DNA of 64,000 nucleotides. Origin: Pelagomonas calceolata. Its lineage: Eukaryota > Sar > Pelagophyceae > Pelagomonadales > Pelagomonadaceae. The notes below the pieces were generated by a model, which was not told where the DNA came from, did no database searches, and saw only the letters and a program-made list of their open reading frames with translations. The stretch lies in assembly GCA_918797485.1 (NCBI GenBank), contig CAKKNE010000005.1, forward strand, positions 186,001-250,000, written 5' to 3'. Every line of letters starts with the position of its first letter. Within the stretch, counting starts at the first letter, position 1. This document shows positions 31,773 to 41,612 of the stretch, in pieces. A program made the translations under genes and the position numbers.

Positions 31773-32709
31773 ATGCGGCCCTCCGCGGCCCGCGCGACGT
31801 TGCTGGCAGTCGCCCTGAGCTACGGCTCGCAGGACGTGGCGCTGCGGCTCGTCCTGACGCTAACCGCGGCGCCGTCGCCGCCGGCCGTGGCCCTGGTCAA
31901 AGCGTTGATCCAGGCCGCCGCGTTCGCGCCGCCCTACTTTTTTTCGAGGCGCGACGGCGCCGCTCCACCCTGGTCCGTGTCGCTCGGCCTCGCGGCGGCA
32001 CTCGTGGCGTCCAACGAGTTTCTGCTCGAGGGCATCAAGCGGACGTCGGCGGCGAAGGCTGCGTTCCTGCTCCAGTTGTCCGTCGTGTTTACGCCGATCC
32101 TGGAATACCTTGTGCTGCGGCGACGGCAAGGCGCGCGCGTCTGGCTCGGAGCATTGTGTGCGTGCGTGGGCTGCGCGTTTCTGACGAGCAGTCCGGACGA
32201 CTCCTTCGTGATCGTCCAGCAGCGGACCGGCGATTTACTGGTCGTGGCCGCGGCGACGGCGTGGGCGGCGTACATCGTGCTCACGGCGGCGATCCCGCCG
32301 GACGCGGGCGCGCTCGAGGTGCAGGCCCGCAAGAACCTCGCCTGCGCCGGGTTCTACGCGCTGAGTGGAAATTAAATTTCGGGCGCCCCACGCCATCGAC
32401 GCGATGTTGTCTACACAGGTTCTACGGCATCTGCTGGGCCTCGTCCGCGTCCGTCGAGGCCTCGGGCGCCTGGACGCCGCGCGCTTTATTGGTTGTAGCC
32501 TACTGCGCCCTGGTCCCAGGAGCGCTCGCGGACGTGCTGCAACAAGGAGCCCAGGCCGCGATTCACGCGCCGGCGCGCCAATCGCCCTCTCATCGGCCGA
32601 TCTGGGCGGCGCTCCTCGCGGCGCCGGTGCTCGGCGAGGCCTCACGGCACGCGTCGGCGGCGGCGGCGCCCTGATCTTCGCGGGCGCGGCGCCGCGGCAG
32701 CTGCTCTAG
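31773..32709 (+). CDS. EamA/DMT-family transporter
   Basis: ATG 31773 (GTG upstream is unlikely). Repeated hydrophobic helices are of the drug/metabolite transporter type: SVSLGLAAALVASNEFLLEG, AAFLLQLSVVFTPILEYLVL, VWLGALCACVGCAFLTSS, and in exon 2 LLVVAYCALVPGALADVLQQ then IWAALLAAPVLGE. The EamA feature P-x-x-E (PILEYLVL) is present. A 68-bp intron (32351-32418) joins NLACAG to FYGICWAS. Near 32637 the frame shifts by one base and the last helix (GGGALIFAGA) continues to the stop at 32709. The substrate is unknown; relatives move nucleotide-sugars, triose-phosphates or amino acids. Confidence 0.82.
32351..32418 (+). mobile_element. Introner with 8-bp target-site duplication (EamA gene)
   Basis: The intron begins with GTTCTACG (32351-32358), and the same 8 bases follow the acceptor at 32419-32426. 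The first copy supplies the GT donor. The element body starts CGCTGAGTGGAAAT and ends TTGTCTACACAG. It contains CCACGCCATCGACGCGA. Splicing restores the codon GG|G and the helix AGFYGICW. This is a textbook footprint of a DNA-transposon-like introner. Confidence 0.85.
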
Positions 32710-33097
32710 CCCGGCGCCGAGGCGGCGGCACCTCGACGCGGCATTCGCTGATGTGCAAGTTGAGGTTTGGTTTAAGTTAAGCCGACCATCGCGTTCGCGA
32801 GCAATCCGGGACGGCCTTAGTCTTCCTCGCAGATCGAGACCGGTTCGTCTGCACCCTAATTGGCCGCAAATTCGCAGCGTCCACAACCAATCCTGACGCG
32901 CAGCTTGCTACAGCTCGCATACGTCACTATCAATCATTTAAACACGCGCGCGCCGCTTTCACAGCCGCCGCGGCAGCAATAATGGGCTCACCATGGCCGC
33001 ACGCGTTCTCGCACGCCGCGCGCGGCGAGGCGCCTGTCGACCTTCTCGCACGCAGACCGAGCGTAGCGCTGCGCTCTAACGCGGCCGCGGGTGCAAG
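32710..33097. other. Intergenic region
   Basis: 388 bp between same-strand genes. No credible gene or clear regulatory repeat was seen. Confidence 0.45.
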
Positions 33098-34190
33098 ATG
33101 GGTGGTGTCACGGGCCCGGTTTACGGAGACAAGCTCAAGGGCATCTCGGAGGAGAAGGCCGACGCCGTGCAGCACGCGCTAGACCTCTGCAAGGCACCAA
33201 GACTCGCATACGGATATGTGGACCAAGTTGCCTATAATGATAGGTTCGTCCCCGCGTTCATGGCGCGCCTCGGCCTCAAGGACGCCAAGGAAGTGCCGGG
33301 TACGGTCGGCGCCGACCTCGCCCACCGGACCCACCTAGCTAAGAAAGAAGAAGAGACGCTCAACGCGCGGCACGAGACGTACCAAAATAAGAAGGACGAG
33401 TCGGACGAGGAGGAGTCGGGAAGTTCTGATGACGAAGACGAGGAGTCGGACGGCTTCGCCGGTTCTGATAGTGATGATGATGATGCTGCTGCTACTACTA
33501 AGGTGACGGCGGTCGTGCCGTGCGCCCCATTGCGCCGCCGCCTACGAAATGTTCCGAAGTCGGAGGACGACCTGCTCGCCGAGAAATTAGCTCCGGTCCA
33601 CGACGCCCTCCGCAAGGCGGACTTAGCGTTACAGAAGGCCGTGAGAGACAAGTGCGCGACGCAGGAGGCCCTACGTGCTATCGGATTAAGCGGATTCGAT
33701 AGCAGGGTTCTAGGGTTCGCCCGAGGACAAGGACTACGCCATCAGTGGGCGGAAACCGCGCTCCCAGAAGAGCACGGTTTAGATTTCGCGTCGATGCCCA
33801 CGTCACGGCGTCTGGCGCGGGCTCATCAGGTATCATCGAGGTCTGGCCGACGGCGTGCTCGAAAAGCCGGATCACGGCCACGCTGGAGTGCTGCGCCGAT
33901 CTCGACTTCGACCACAGAAGCACGTATACCCAGAACGCGCACGTCGCGCCGGCTATACGTGCTGCCGCGGTCGCTGGGTCAAAGCGGAGGAAGATGAACG
34001 CGACGCCGACGCCGAGGCCATCGAATCATTAAGGGAGTTCGAGGATGATCAGGGGGCGCTGCTCCCACCCAACAGTGCCTTCCACCGGTCCGTCGTGCCC
34101 CTACAAGTAGAACTTCTTCCCGATCACGTTGCTCCAGATCTGACGCAATTGGTCTGGGCCAAGGACGCTGAGACCGCCAGCCCGTATTGA
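33098..34190 (+). CDS. Acidic/charged protein, unrecognised, with frame changes
   Basis: ATG 33098. The first 205 residues read well: MGGVTGPVYGDKLKGISEEK, FVPAFMARLGLKDAKEVPGT, an Asp/Glu/Ser tract (DESDEEESGSSDDEDEESDG), and a charged helix (LAPVHDALRKADLALQKAVR). After about 33710 the coding frame becomes uncertain. An acidic stretch in another frame (AEEDERDADAEAIESLREFE) and the ending WAKDAETASPY at 34190 plausibly belong to the same gene. No domain recognised. MGGV could be a myristoylation site. Confidence 0.4.
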
Positions 34191-34324
34191 TCAAGGCGGA
34201 GAGATGCAGGAGAAGGTGATCTTAGGTCGGGGCTCCGAGTTTCAGCTCGGGCTCAGTAGTAGAGGCAAGGACCAGGAGCCCATCGGTCGGGTCGCGGCGA
34301 GTGCATGATGGAGACGCGGCGCTG

Positions 34325-35131
34325 ATGACGGGCGACGCGTGGAACGGCCATCCACTAGGTGATGGTACCTACGTCACGCACCGGGGCCGCGGGGGCCCGT
34401 TCGCTCTCTGTTTGGACTTCCGCGACCGGGCGTCGACGTGGGCCCTAGGCGGACATGACGACATGGACGCGGTTCGGTCGTCGCTCGGCCTCAAGCTCGT
34501 CTCGTCGACGGCGGTGGTCACTACGGAAGGGACGCTCGAAGATTTCCGGCACGCGCGCTTCGAGAGCACGGGCGAGATCCCCGGCGGCTTGTCTGCTTTA
34601 ATGGAGGACTGCGAGGTCCTGTGTGCGAAGATGCGCGACGCCTCCTCGGAAGCGGCGGGCGGCGAGGTGTGGCTAATTGGTGGGCTTCAGCTCGAGAGAC
34701 TGGGTCGGAAGGGGGCGTCGGAAGGGACGACCCGGTTCAACATCGTCCAGTATTCGAGATGCGCGGGCTGCATGAACTCCCTCCAGAAGCTGAAGCTAGA
34801 TTATCTGGAGTCGCAGGGCCTCAAGGCCCTACACCACGCCTCGCTCAAGGCGGCGCTGCTCGGCCACATCCAGGTGCGGCTCGTCGGATACGCACGCGGG
34901 CGGCCGGGAACTTCCATCCTGATGGTTCAGTCGTCGGGCCGATCCGCTCCACGCGCATGGCGAACTCGGCTGCGATGGCGGCGCCCGCGAACTTGCGCTC
35001 GTGCCCCCGAGCGGCACGAGCGCCCCATGCCCGCGCCATGGGACCAGCCTTGGGGCCGCCGGTGTGAACCTCTCCCTTCCCACGCACCGCCACCGCAAAG
35101 TGATGACACCTTCAACGAAGGATCAGTCTAG
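34325..35131 (+). CDS. Soluble protein of unknown family
   Basis: First in-frame ATG 34325. Residues 1-190 look genuinely coded: GDGTYVTHRGRGGPFALCLD, RSSLGLKLVSSTAVVTTEGT, GGEVWLIGGLQLERLGRK and CMNSLQKLKLDYLESQGLKA. After about 34900 the sequence turns Arg/Pro-rich and is probably out of frame. It may be a later exon of the preceding gene rather than a separate gene, since only about 130 bp separates them. I do not recognise it. Confidence 0.35.
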   Translation: MTGDAWNGHPLGDGTYVTHRGRGGPFALCLDFRDRASTWALGGHDDMDAVRSSLGLKLVSSTAVVTTEGTLEDFRHARFESTGEIPGGLSALMEDCEVLCAKMRDASSEAAGGEVWLIGGLQLERLGRKGASEGTTRFNIVQYSRCAGCMNSLQKLKLDYLESQGLKALHHASLKAALLGHIQVRLVGYARGRPGTSILMVQSSGRSAPRAWRTRLRWRRPRTCARAPERHERPMPAPWDQPWGRRCEPLPSHAPPPQSDDTFNEGSV

Positions 35132-35874
35132 CCTCCCGCAGGCGTCCTTGGACGCCCGTGCGGGTGCTTTGAACACCGTTAGTCCGCGCACGCGCAACGG
35201 ACGCACAACGCGAGATAACGGGGTTAGAGGATGCAGTTGCGCCGCCGTCAAAACCATTTAATTTTTATCTGATCGACGTTGAATTTTTGGTTTATCGAAG
35301 CCACGCTTGAGCTTGACTTGCTCGGGCTCGTCGGCGCCCCGCGACCGCCGCGGGGTGACTGGCCCGTGTCATTCGCGCTACCCGTCCTGGGGAGGACTGG
35401 GAGGCGTGGAGTGGGGCGGAGATGCGTAATGAGACCCGCCAAAATCGGTGGCTCCCAACAAGCTCCTTGCGAAACTCATCGAACCCGCATTTACGCCACG
35501 TCGCCGCCCGCGTCGCAATTTTACAACGCGCGCCGCGCATCGCGGCGCGGTCTCGATCGACCCTCGGCCGTCGCGGCGCGCGTCGCGCCCGGTCTCGCGC
35601 AAAACTATTTTTGCCTGCTCGCATTTTCTACGCAAAAAGTCCGCGGACGCGCGCGCGCAAGCCCGCGAGGCGCCGCGCGGGACCACGGAAGCGGTCGGAG
35701 CCGCCACGGCCGCTGACGAGGCTAAAACCCGGCCTTGTAAGCAGCCAGCTCGCGTCTGCTTTCGAGACGCTTGGATGTATTACATCAAGCAAAACTAACC
35801 CTCCGGGCCCGCCCAACGCCATCGCCGCGCCAGCACGCCCGTCACGCCCCCCGCCCCGCAGACACAACAACAAA
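35132..35874. other. Intergenic region
   Basis: About 740 bp. The Arg-rich frames here are compositional artefacts. CAACGCCATCGCCGCG, an introner-core variant, lies at about 35815-35831, just upstream of the next ATG. Confidence 0.5.
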
Positions 35875-36551
35875 ATGGCCGCCTACCAGACCATCGAGAC
35901 GCCCCTCGTCGCCGACAAGCCGGCCGGCAAGTCCCTCAAGGGCTTGGTGGCTGGCGCCGCCGCGGCCTCCTTCGTCCTCGGCGCGCTCGCCGCCACGGCC
36001 GTGTCCGCCACGGTCGCGGCGCCGACGACGTCCTTCTTCCGCCCCTGTACGTCTTCGACCAGCAGCTGGGCACGACGACCTTCGACGAGTGCGTGGAGAA
36101 GTGCCCCACGATCGACGACTTCTGGCACATCCCGTGCATCACGTCCTTCGACATGAACCACCAGCTCCTCGCCTGGATGACCAAGAAGTACGGCCCCGAC
36201 AAGTCCTTCGCCTGGGTCGGCCACCGCGACAGCGACTGGGTCGAGCCGGAGTGCCAGGCGTTCCAGGACGCGCAGTTCAAGGGCGACATGGTCAAGCGCA
36301 ACGGCTGCGCGTTCGAGGGCGACCTCTCGAAGCCCGAGTGCTCGGGCAGCGACTTCGACGGCGCCGACGGCTGCGCCGTCCTCGTCAACGCCCAAACGGA
36401 CACGGGCGCCGCGGCGCTCAACCTCCCCGGGGGTTCGGTCACGTCCTACGAGCAGCTCCACGGCAACTGGATCAAGTCGACGGACTGCGAGTCCGCCGGA
36501 TTGCCCGACGACCAGAACGAGGTCAACTGCATCTGCCAGAAGATCATGTAA
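35875..36551 (+). CDS. Membrane-anchored C-type-lectin-like protein
   Basis: ATG 35875. A short cytosolic N terminus (MAAYQTIETPLVADKPAGKS) is followed by a helix (GLVAGAAAASFVLGALAATA), so a type II membrane protein is likely. The extracytosolic domain has the lectin-like ordering FDECVEKCPTIDDFWHIPC, FAWVGHRDSDWVEPECQAFQ, the loop GADGCAVLVN, NLPGGSVTSYEQLHGNWIKS, and CICQK at the end. The WIGL-equivalent is WVGH and Ca2+-type EPN/QPD motifs are not seen, so sugar binding is unproven. One frame shift near 36040 (between TTSFF and LYVFDQQLG) is best explained by one missing base. It converges with, and overlaps, the TPR gene frame. Confidence 0.6.
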
Positions 36552-38684
36552 GTCGCGGACGCCGCGGCTTCGAGGCGACGCTCCCCTTCCCCCCCCCGCT
36601 CACTCATGGCTACGCGCCTGCCGTGACGTGGTTTCCCCTTCCCCCGCGCCGCCTCGCCATCGAGTACCCTTCGCGGCGACGCGCGCGCTGGATGCAACAA
36701 CAACGCGATGCCGCTTGCGAGGTAAGTTCGGACTCGTCGGGTCAAGTGATGTTCGGGGCCGTAGGCGCGCTCCCAAATTGCATGGGCGCGGCCGTAGTAT
36801 TCGCGCGCCTTGGCTTGGTCGCCGAGGCCATCGCACAGATTACCGAGATTTGCGAGTGGTAAGGCCACATCCGGGTGGTCGCGGCCGTGCGCCCGCTCGT
36901 TGATCGCGAGCGCGCGCTCCAGCATGTCTCGCTTCTTCGCCTGGTCGCCTAATCTACCGTACGCATTACCGAGGTACGTCAGCGTGCGGGCCACTTGCGT
37001 GTGGTCGCGGCCATACGCCCGCTCGTTGATCGCGAGCGCGCGCTCCAGGACGTCTCGTGACTTCGCGTGGTCGCCCAAGTCGCCGTACGCGTTCCCGAGG
37101 TTCGTCAGCGTCTTGGCTACGTTCGGGTGGTCGCGGCCGTACGCCCGCTCGTTGATCGCGAGCGCGCGCTCCACCATGTCTCGCTTCTTCGCGTGGTCGC
37201 CTAAACTGCCGTACGCGTTCCCGAGGCTCGTCAGCGTGCTGGCCACTTCCGCGTGGTCGCGGCCGTAAGCTCGCTCCTTAATAGCGAGCGCGCGCTCCAG
37301 CATGTCTCGCTGCTTCGCGGGGTCGCCTAAGTAGCCGTACGCACTCCCGAGGTTCGTCAGCGTGAGGGCCACGCTCGTATGGTCGCGGCCGTACGCCCGC
37401 TCCTGGATCGCGAGCGCGCGCTCCTGCAGGTCGCGCAGCTTGTCGTAGTCGCCAAGGCCCCCGTACGCGTTCCCGAGATGATGAAACACGTCGGCGACTT
37501 TCGTACTATCTTCACCGTACTCGCGCTCGTAGATCGGGTGCGCCCGCTCCAAGGCGTCGCGCGCCTTGGCGTAGTCGTCGCCGAGGCGCCCGTACGCGAC
37601 CCCAAGATCAAACAGCGCCTTGCCCGCCTCCTTGCTCTCCGCACCAAACGCGCGCTCCTTCTCCGCTAAGATAGCTTCCCGGACCTTCACGACGCCCGCG
37701 GACTCCTGAATCGACGTGAGCAACGCGCAGAGACCGTCAAGCAATTTCGCGTCAGCACCAGAGCCGAGCACGTGGTCCACCAACTCATCCACATCGTTCG
37801 CCTCGTCGACTGGAAGCTTGCACAGCATCTCGAGCCGCTGCGCGACCGCGTCTGAATTGCCCAAGAAAAACGACCGAAAGTACTCGTAGACCGTGTGGCT
37901 CCGGTGCAGCGCCTCCGAATCTTTGATCGGCATGAGATGGATCTGAAGCTCGCACAAGTGCGTCACGTTCTCGACTTTCACGGCGACGTTCATCAAAATG
38001 TCCTGGTAGCCGTTGAATAGTGGAGGATTAAAACGGTTCTTCGTCCGCACAATATCCACACGGTCGTCCGCTTCGAGCGACGCGTAGAGCTGCACGATGG
38101 CCTCCTCGGTCTGACATAGAGCCGCGCCGCGCGTAATATCAAAAAGCCAGCTGTAGCACGGCGCCGTCTTGTCCGCGTACTCGTCTCTCGCCTTGGCGCC
38201 GGCACGGTCGCGGCCCTTCAGCGGCGCAATTTTTAACGTGACGCCGTCGGGGCACGCGGCCGTCATAATCTGCTCAAACTGCACGCTCGCTAGCGCGGCG
38301 ACCTGGCGTAGCAGCGTCGGCGGCGGCCGGCTCGCCGTCGAGGCCGCATTGCCGACACTCGTCGCCGAGACTCTTGCCCACCCAGGGGATCTCGCGCACC
38401 GGGCCCTTGATGTGCACGCGCGCGATCTCTGCAATTTGCTCCCGTGCGGACTTGAACGCCTTCAGGTTGTGAAACATGCATTTCCGCGGGTCGAGCGCGC
38501 GCTCGTCGTGCTCCTTGGCGTGGGCCTCTATCGTGGGCCACGGCACCGTGCGCGTCCCGTCCGGGCCCTCGGTCGCGGCCGCATCAAAGGCTCGCTTAGC
38601 CTTGTCGTCGAAGAGGACGCCGACCTCGCTTTTTAGCCTTACTTCGGTGAGCGGTTTCCTGTCGGTCGACGCGCCTGAGCCCAT
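36446..38684 (-). CDS. RelA/SpoT-like domain plus kinesin-light-chain-type TPR protein
   Basis: ATG 38684; the start MGSGAS suits N-myristoylation. About 100 residues of charged sequence lead, after one frame change near 38330, to VAALASVQFEQIMTAACPDG. A RelA/SpoT-like region follows (SWLFDITRGAALC, VDIVRTKNRF, FNGYQDILMNVAV, LCELQIHLMP). That family makes or degrades (p)ppGpp; here several catalytic positions are not evident, so activity is doubtful. Eight to nine 42-residue TPRs of kinesin light chain type then repeat RALAIxERAYGRDH and NLGNAYGxLGD. The C-terminal roughly 100 residues after YGPEHHLTRRVRTYL are low quality and overlap the convergent gene, so the true stop is probably near 36720-36760. 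Confidence 0.65.
36830..37600. repeat. 126-bp coding tandem repeats (TPR array)
   Basis: Near-identical blocks such as GCTCGTTGATCGCGAGCGCG recur every 126 bp (about 36896, 37020, 37146, 37272, 37398), encoding successive 42-residue TPR units. The high DNA identity indicates recent expansion or homogenisation of the array. Confidence 0.85.
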
Positions 38685-39126
38685 GTGCTATCGCGGGCTG
38701 TTGTTCCTATATGGAGGTATCTATGTGCTCTGGGCTTGCAGGCTGCCCCCAAGTGCCAGATCGCTGCGCGTATGGGCAATTCCTTTTTTTAAGGTGTAGC
38801 TGGTGTGTCGGCGCAGCCCCGATACAACTTAAGCACAGCAGCTGCTCAGTCTCGGATAAGCAGGATCATCGATCAGCCATCAGCTGATCAGCCAGCGCCG
38901 AGGGAGATGCCGAGGGCCCGGCTAGTGCCCGCGCGGCTCCGGCCGAAGACCGCCACGGCTCAGGACCCCGCCAGGCCCTCGCGACGCCCTCCGCCGCCGG
39001 CGGGAAAGGCCAGACCGAGGCGGCGCCCCGGCACCGTTTTTTTTGGCTCAGAGTGCCACGGCTTCGCGCAAGAAGCTTGGGCCCGCGCCGAACGGGGCAG
39101 CCCTCGTCCCCAGGAGGCCCAGCACG
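38685..39126. other. Divergent intergenic region
   Basis: No gene. It contains CATCAGCTGATCAGCC at 38878-38893, identical to the reverse complement of 11883-11898, within ATCGATCAGCC-type palindromic sequence. Confidence 0.5.
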
Positions 39127-39954
39127 ATGACCTTCCCCGCTTTGCTAGCCCACAGCAGCCCGCCCCTGCGGCTCTGGCGCTTCGCAGGGGTTGTTTTTTT
39201 GGTGGCGCAGGCCATCTCCGACTCCTTGTCGCTGCGGGACACGTGGAAGGCGAAGCATATTGTGGAACAGTGCCTCACGGACGGCGCGCCGCGCACCATC
39301 GAGGGCGTGGAATGCAATAGATGCATCACGAAGGCGTGGCAGAAGCCGGCCGTGGGCCACCCTGAGCGGCTCTACGATGAAAAACTGCACGCCTACGTGC
39401 ACCAGGTCGACTATATCGTGTGGTGGTACCTCTTGCTGGACATCTTCGTCCATTTGATTTCGGGACGAAAAGTGTCGAAGGACGGCTACAAGGACCTCAA
39501 ACCCCTATACCACTCCTACCTGAAGAGCTGGTGGTTCTCGGTCGATGTGGGGTGCTTGATGCCGGGCTTGATCTCGGCCTTACTGGCTTACATTCTACGA
39601 CGGACTGGGTTAAATCATCCGCTCCACTTCGCGGTGACGCACATAAAGATCAGGCTCCACCCGCCCAAGAAACTCATCCGGCCGGGCAAGATCATCCGGC
39701 AGCTCCTGTTCTCGCTGCTGCGCTTCGCGATGCACCACCGGCGACTCGTGAGGAGTCTGATCGCGGAGATCGAGATCGTCGCGCGCGTCGCGGAGACGGG
39801 TCGCTTGATCGCGCGGGAGACGCACGTCTTGGCGGAGCTCGAGGAGCAGTTCGAGGACGCGTACTACGCGCGCGGGTCTTTAAGGGCCGATAGCCCGAAG
39901 AACGCGCCGAGGCGGTCGTCGCCGCGCTTGGCGGAGCGGAAGAAGCTGCGGTGA
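39127..39954 (+). CDS. Membrane protein resembling the S2-S3 region of EAG/CNG channels
   Basis: ATG 39127 (the upstream opening is TTG); 275 residues. Hydrophobic stretches are LRLWRFAGVVFLVAQAI, DYIVWWYLLLDIFVHLISG and WWFSVDVGCLMPGLISALLA. The run LLLDIFVHLISGRK, then YHSYLKSWWFSVD, mimics the S2-S3 linker of KCNH/HCN channels (LD-F-G, then YL-SWF--D). No S4 voltage sensor or pore is recognisable: the rest is a basic amphipathic tail (KIIRQLLFSLLRFAMHHRRL). It is either a very divergent or truncated channel relative, or a coincidental match. Function unassigned. Confidence 0.4.
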   Translation: MTFPALLAHSSPPLRLWRFAGVVFLVAQAISDSLSLRDTWKAKHIVEQCLTDGAPRTIEGVECNRCITKAWQKPAVGHPERLYDEKLHAYVHQVDYIVWWYLLLDIFVHLISGRKVSKDGYKDLKPLYHSYLKSWWFSVDVGCLMPGLISALLAYILRRTGLNHPLHFAVTHIKIRLHPPKKLIRPGKIIRQLLFSLLRFAMHHRRLVRSLIAEIEIVARVAETGRLIARETHVLAELEEQFEDAYYARGSLRADSPKNAPRRSSPRLAERKKLR

Positions 39955-40212
39955 CGTGCTGTCGTTCGATCGGTTCCGGTGCGTCTATCACGCGGCGGAG
40001 AGTAAGTTGTCTTCCTCTAAGATTTGCTCACGGGTTTTTTGCTCGATCCGATTTTGATTAAGGCCATTTACTCACGCTGTGTGGCTCGATCCGGCTGCAG
40101 AATTTGCACAGAGCAACGACATAGGTAGCTCCATCAACGGCGTCGGCGAATCCAGCCGTGTTTGCCCACAGCCTCACAAAGACTGCCGGAGAGCATATTT
40201 GTATTTCGAGCA

Positions 40213-41010
40213 ATGCGACGCGCAGCTGTCCTGTTGGGGGCAATCCTGCCGGTGGGCAGCGCGCTGCGAGTCGCAAGGCCAGCACCTCAGGCCGTCGACC
40301 GCCGCGCCTTCGCCGCCGCGCTCACAACATTAATACCGGGAGTAGCAAACGCAGCGCTGGCACGCGACGCGCCGCCGCCGCCGGGCATCCTCGAGAATAG
40401 GGACCGCGGCCTGAACGAGAAGGCTTTGATCGCGAACGATTTCTACTTCGTGACTGGACGGAAGCCGCCGCGCCCTCGACGTCCAAAACTTACCGCGTGA
40501 CGATCCGAAATGGAACGCCTGGGGCGAGTGCGCATCCGGTTCTGACGGGTCGAACGCGTGCACGTACATTCCCCTGAAGCAGCGGTACGACGCCTACTCG
40601 AAGCACGGTTTAACGGTGCGAGCCGCCTCCGAGGACCTGGCCGACCTCGGCCAGGCCCTGCGGAAGAAAGATCTGAACACGGCTTCATTCTTGCTCGACA
40701 GCGGCGAGAAGGGCAAGGCGCCTTCCTCGTTACGCCAGGCGTCGCGCAAGGCCCTGTTGTTGGCCGACGGGCTGCTTATCTCCGCGAACAGCGGCAGCCT
40801 CGGCCGCGAGGTCCTCGTGGCGAGGTACTACATCAACGAGTTCCACTACGCGACGGAGCGCATCGCCGATATGCTATCGGGCGGACGACGTCGACTGGGC
40901 GGCCGCGGTGGTTGTGGCGCCTCGGCGCGGACTCTCGCGCGCCCTTCTTCGTCTGCGTCAACAAGGCGATTGTTCCGAAGGTCGGAGAGGGGGTTTCTGG
41001 CGGTGCGGGT
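40213..41010 (+). CDS. Thylakoid-lumen-type precursor, helical protein of unknown family
   Basis: ATG 40213. A hydrophobic signal (MRRAAVLLGAILPVGSALRV) is followed by DRRAFAAALTTLIPGVANAA, which has a twin-Arg and an AxA-like site. That combination fits import across a secondary plastid into the lumen. The mature part is helical: TVRAASEDLADLGQALRKKD, SSLRQASRKALLLADGLLIS, REVLVARYYINEFHYATERI. The frame slips once near 40470 (KPPR to ALDVQNLPRDDPKWNAWGEC). The end after ERIADML is uncertain. It could be a PsbQ-like four-helix protein, but no diagnostic motif is visible. Confidence 0.45.
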
Positions 41011-41029
41011 ATAGCTAATTCATCAAAAT

Positions 41030-41053
41030 GCTAGCGGCATGTAAGACACTAGG
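41030..41053 (-). promoter_or_regulatory. Bipartite CTAGTGTCT...GCCGCTAGC motif, copy 4
   Basis: GCTAGCGGCATG then TAAGACACTAGG on the plus strand (reverse orientation), 292 bp upstream of the ATG at 41345. The spacer CATG is the same as in copy 5 at 43804. Confidence 0.5.
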
Positions 41054-41126
41054 CCTAGCTAGCAAGGAAGCACAGCTTGCCCTGGACACGGCTGGCTGCG
41101 GCATCCGGTGCGGGCGCGGCGTCCCG

Positions 41127-41340
41127 AGACGATTAAAAACCACGCGCAAAGCCCAGAGAACGAGTTGTGCTGCGCGCCCGCCGGCGAGGAGACCTTGCGA
41201 GCCCAAAAACCGCCCTGCCTCAAACGCCGGCGAACGCCATCGACGAGACGATTGAAAAGCACGCGAAGCGCAGAGAACGCCGGGAGAGACGGCGCGAGCC
41301 CAAAAAACCGCCCCGCCTCAAACGCCGTCGAAAACGCAGG
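41127..41340. repeat. Imperfect tandem duplication upstream of a small gene
   Basis: Two roughly 110-bp copies (from 41127 and from 41246) share GACGATT(A/G)AAAA, CAGAGAACG, GCGAGCCCAAAAA and CCGCC(C)TGCCTCAAACGCC. A CGCCATCGACGAGACG introner-like core lies at the junction. The duplication ends 5 bp before an ATG, so it forms the 5' untranslated region or promoter. Confidence 0.7.
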
Positions 41341-41344
41341 CACG

Positions 41345-41608
41345 ATGGCGACCGTCCACACGCGCCTCATCCAGTACCTGACGAAGCTCGGCGGCGGCCC
41401 CGCGCCCTGGGCGCCCGCGAACCTCGCGGGCACCGCGGCACTCTTCGGCGCGTCGGCCGTCTGCGCCGGGGCCTACACGCTCTGGGGGTCCTCCGGCGTG
41501 CCCGGCACGCACAAAAGCTCGCTCTGGCAGGAGGCGACGAACGCCTACCTCAAGTTCCAGGGGGCCGACCCGATCTCGTACCCGGAGGTCGGCAAGCCCA
41601 AATTTTAA
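41345..41608 (+). CDS. Small single-helix protein, probably organellar
   Basis: ATG 41345; 87 residues. It has an amphipathic start (MATVHTRLIQYLTKLGGG), one helix (NLAGTAALFGASAVCAGAYT), then a short Lys/Pro-containing tail (YLKFQGADPISYPEVGKPKF). Size and layout resemble accessory subunits of mitochondrial respiratory complexes, but I cannot name it. Its stop is 4 nt from the next ATG on the same strand. Confidence 0.5.
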   Translation: MATVHTRLIQYLTKLGGGPAPWAPANLAGTAALFGASAVCAGAYTLWGSSGVPGTHKSSLWQEATNAYLKFQGADPISYPEVGKPKF

Positions 41609-41612
41609 TACC

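Noticed and set aside
35279-35798. Several Arg/Ser-rich ORFs on both strands
   Set aside because: Typical GC-rich composition artefacts; no conserved motif, mutually overlapping.
36820-37270. Plus-strand repeated ORF (SARSLIASARSSMSRFFAW type)
   Set aside because: Mirror image of the TPR array on the opposite strand.
36830-37600. 126-bp repeats as a possible CRISPR or satellite array
   Set aside because: They are exact TPR coding units of 42 residues in a continuous frame.
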